A DNA stretch of 64,000 bases from Malachius bipustulatus (taxonomy: Eukaryota; Arthropoda; Insecta; Coleoptera; Melyridae), in contig OU342639.1 in NCBI GenBank assembly GCA_910589415.1, positions 9,060,268-9,124,267 on the forward strand, in the 5' to 3' direction. The position numbers and the translations under genes were made by a program. Positions 61,303 to 64,000 of this stretch are shown piece after piece. Position 1 is the first letter of the stretch, and each line of letters begins with the position of its first letter. Under the pieces are notes generated by a model that was given only the letters and a program-made list of their open reading frames with translations, had not been told where the DNA came from and did not search any database.

Positions 61303-61653
61303 GGACATATGTATATAATATCTCCTTTGTTTGTCGTTGTTCGTAACAAGACAGTCAATATAATTATTATCAAATTAAATCTGTAGATCAGTTCATGTAG
61401 ATATGCCTTTTTCAGTTATCTATCTTCTTCAATTTTTTAGAATAATGGGCGTAACTATCAAATATCAGCTTTAAACTGTTTTGTCAGATTTTGTATCTAC
61501 ACTATTAAAAAACTTGCAATAAAGTATTGGCATGCCATGAAAATCAATTTGTTGCCTCAAACGTGAAGGATGGCATATTGAGAAATCTTAAATTTCAATT
61601 TTCTCAAAACTGTATTTTTGCAGATACGCCCTAATCAATTAAAACGGCAGTAT

Positions 61654-62513
61654 AGATATGAGTAGAATTTGGGACGTATCTATGCGAAACTAATTTTTAC
61701 ACGCGGTCTCGGAAGTTCCCATATATTGGTCCTTCAGGAGCGATATAGAAAAAATTACACAAAAAGAGATGGCAGATTTAAACTATGATCCGGAATCTAC
61801 TGATGATGACAAGGGCCGTATAGCGTAGAAAAAAGCGTAAAAAATGGAAAAATGTTAACACGAAAAAAACATGAATTTTTTTTAACTTTGACGAGGAATC
61901 TACTGAAGCTCCGGGCCGGAGTATGGAGGGCCGAAGGCCCGACGCCGGTTTCGGAAGAGACCTTGTTAATTATGAGTTAATAAGGCATTATGTATCATTA
62001 TTACCGTTAGTGAGCCTGTAAAATGGGGGCATGTACATTAGGGAAACAGTAGCGACTTTTCCTGTTTTCTCAAAAAATGAATAGACATTTGGTGTAGGTG
62101 ACATTTGACGATTGGTGTAGGAGTATAATTGGGTGCCTTTAATTACTATGCAAACTGCAAATGATTTTTAGCGCATGTTCTACTCACATAAGTTTAAACT
62201 GAACTTAAGAACTTATTAATTATTACAGTGAATGATTTTAAAACCGGGGACATTTTCAATGGGAGCATTTAATTAGCCTTTAATTGCGCCTGTATCAATT
62301 TCTGATTCTGGTGACTGCTCGTCTCACATAACCAGTAAATGCGATTGGAATGCTTTATTCCGGTCCTACTCAGTATGTACGTGACATTAGAAGATTATAG
62401 TATAGCAGTTAATCTTAATAATGACTTGTATTGCCTAAAAATATTTTCAGTCATAACAAGTAGGTAGTGTTAATTTCTTGTTAAACCAAAACAGTCACCA
62501 ATAATATCGGGTA
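61654..62513. other. Unassigned stretch with short coding-like fragments
   Basis: Short plus-strand fragments MADLNYDPESTDDDKG (61770-61830) and FDEESTEAPGRSMEGRRPDA (from about 61889) share an EST/acidic flavour with transposase N-termini but stop quickly. A GC-rich spot GGGCCGGAGTATGGAGGGCC lies near 61913. Nothing firm. Confidence 0.3.
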
Positions 62514-62685
62514 ATCCACAAAATTTTTCATCAACTAGTGCCTTGGAAAAAATGGAGCATGTCTGCCAGTCTGTCAGATAAAATGCAAACTATTGGTAGG
62601 TGTGCTCAGGTGCAATGAGCTCAGACATGACTGCAATAGCTATCCCTCTCTTCCAAGGCACTAGTTGATGAAAAATTTTGTGGAT
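62514..62685. repeat. Short MITE with perfect 35-bp inverted ends
   Basis: ATCCACAAAATTTTTCATCA followed by ACTAGTGCCTTGGAA is repeated exactly in inverse at the right end. The loop is about 102 bp. Identity of the ends suggests a recent element or a stem under constraint. No target duplication beyond possible short AT matches. Confidence 0.85.
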
Positions 62686-62837
62686 CACACGATATAATTT
62701 TTTCTTACAACAAATATCGACAATAAAACCAAGTAAAAGACGTTTTAAATTTCATTCACTGAAAAACTCTCCCCTCGCCTACCTACTCTTAGATAGCAGT
62801 ATAATCCACGTTCCTTATAAATGATTTAGGTAGATAG

Positions 62838-62969
62838 TACGAAGGCGTAGAAGATCCACACCAGTTTTATTTTAAAAAATTCAATTTAAAAAATTTTAAC
62901 TCGGAATTCCCAGTTTAGACTCGAAATTTAAAAAAAATAAAACTGGTGTGGCGCTTCTACGTCTTCGTT
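62838..62969. repeat. Short MITE/hairpin, about 130 bp
   Basis: ACGAAGGCGTAGAAGATCCA with CACCAGTTTTATTTTAAA pairs with TTTAAAAAAAATAAAACTGG and TGTGGCGCTTCTACGTCTTC. A few mismatches; the loop is about 55 bp. Confidence 0.78.
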
Positions 62970-64000
62970 ATGTATCAAATTCATTGGCGAGAACAATTCC
63001 AAGGAATCTGTCTCCTTTATTTGGACGTTCAGACCCTTTCCAGCGGCGTAGGAGCACCGGTAAATTAGATATGCAATGTTTGAAATTATAAATATAAATA
63101 TCAACCTTGGTAGGCATGAAAAATTAAACAAAATTTGTAAGTACAAAAATGTAGGTACCTGTACCGATTTTTGAAATGTTAAAATTAAAAAATCAATCCC
63201 TCCGAAAAAGGACCGCTTTGCTGGATGCGTTCAAACGAAAACTATTGTCCTTTTGCATGTTCTGCTATCGAAACGAGTAAGTTAAGTACTCAGTATACAA
63301 AAAAGAAAAAAAAAAACAGATGTTCGTCCTTATATTTCAATTCTAGTACATTAAGTATGTACCTACATACAAAATGTATATCGCATATTAATTTTGGATA
63401 CAGCTCAATACATTATAGGGAGGAGAATGCGTGACTGAAGAGAAATAAAAAGGGTGGTAGAACAAAAGGGTAGACGTGACCCCTTCAATGAACACAAAAG
63501 GGGAGGCTATAACTGTATCTTCTTAAATAAGCGCAAGTAGGTAGGTATTACCTAGTTTGGATGTGGGAGAATAATACCGAGGGTGGAAATGAAACTGAAA
63601 GTTTCATTAAAATCCGTCTCATTATTAATTTTGAATAAAGAGAAGCGGGGAACGCATGTAACATGTAACATGGCGTTTTCTCATAGAAATTTCGTCAAGT
63701 AAATTTTCAAACGAAGCCGTTTTAAAAAGTACACTTCTCTAATAATTTTTCAGAAGCAAAAAATTCAATTTTTCAAAATTCGCCACAACTAAAAGAAGTC
63801 CCGTTCCATTTCAGATTGACAAAATCATGCTCTACAAGATAGTCAAGGTCTCATCTGGTTATCCCTTCATAAAAAAAAGTATAATTTAAGACCAAAAGCC
63901 ACAAAAATGGATTTAAGCTATTCTGCATCCCAAGGGATAAGCAAGATGGGAAAAAGCTTTAAAACCAAATTAACAGGGTTGGAGGGACATTTTTCGAACT
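62970..64000. other. Unassigned right-edge stretch
   Basis: No exon or element end was recognised. Contains GTAGGTAC motifs (63152, 63360, 63538) and a 69-codon frame without homology. Confidence 0.4.

Larger units (their letters stand above)
59978..61653. mobile_element. TIR element with subterminal repeat arrays, about 1.68 kb
   Basis: The first 35 bp (ATACTGCCGTTTTAGTTGAA, then AAGGGCGTATCTGCA) are inverse to the last 35 bp with three mismatches. TA lies at both edges. Variants of GGGCGTATCTG recur inside the left end (about 60000, 60089, 60131, 60171, 60199) and in inverse inside the right end (about 61396, 61447, 61620). No transposase remnant is recognisable. A foldback element is nested in the middle (60484-61302). 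Superfamily not assigned. Confidence 0.82.

Overview
The window reads as AT-rich nuclear DNA of an insect. It has intron-containing protein genes with GT-AG introns, many TA- and TTAA-flanked DNA transposons, and a dispersed GTAGGTAC-type motif of the kind often seen in aphids and Lepidoptera. I cannot name the species; a hemipteran or lepidopteran is my best guess.

Three host genes are supported, all on the minus strand. (1) The first two coding exons of a Patched/NPC1-family (PTCHD3-like) membrane protein lie at 5.9-6.3 kb; the rest of the gene lies beyond the left edge, more than 5.8 kb away. (2) A complete seven-exon protein phosphatase methylesterase 1 gene (PPME1) lies at 17.9-22.0 kb, about 397 codons, with its catalytic Ser, Asp and His visible. 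(3) A complete ELAV/Hu-family RNA-binding protein gene (found-in-neurons type) lies at 32.9-44.1 kb. It has five constitutive coding exons carrying three RRMs, plus a 39-nt frame-preserving microexon inside RRM2. A long stretch poor in recognisable repeats (25.2-32.9 kb) follows it and may hold an extended 3' UTR with several GC-rich islands.

Much of the remaining DNA is transposon-derived. At 9.1-10.9 kb is a TA-flanked element with perfect 21-bp inverted ends and a broken pogo/CENP-B-type DNA-binding gene. At 13.3-17.9 kb is a nested pile: a decayed piggyBac-like element that carries a foldback MITE, which itself was hit by a 5'-truncated LINE with an intact RT-C/RNase H reading frame, plus a second, internally deleted piggyBac-like element. 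The outer piggyBac ends only 16 bp beyond the PPME1 stop codon. From 39 kb to the right edge the sequence is crowded with long palindromic (foldback) elements of at least ten unrelated families, many with ends reading TACAGGGTG and TA flanks. Others are a TTAA-flanked MITE packed with palindromic repeats (51.5-52.2 kb), hAT-like elements and a 1.68-kb TIR element with internal arrays (60.0-61.7 kb).

The most notable observation is a hammerhead-ribozyme-like motif at 42,976-43,016, mirrored on the opposite strand at 42,277-42,316. It sits in the two arms of a foldback element within the largest ELAV intron. Palindromic insertions in introns and flanks mean transcripts here could form long double-stranded RNA.
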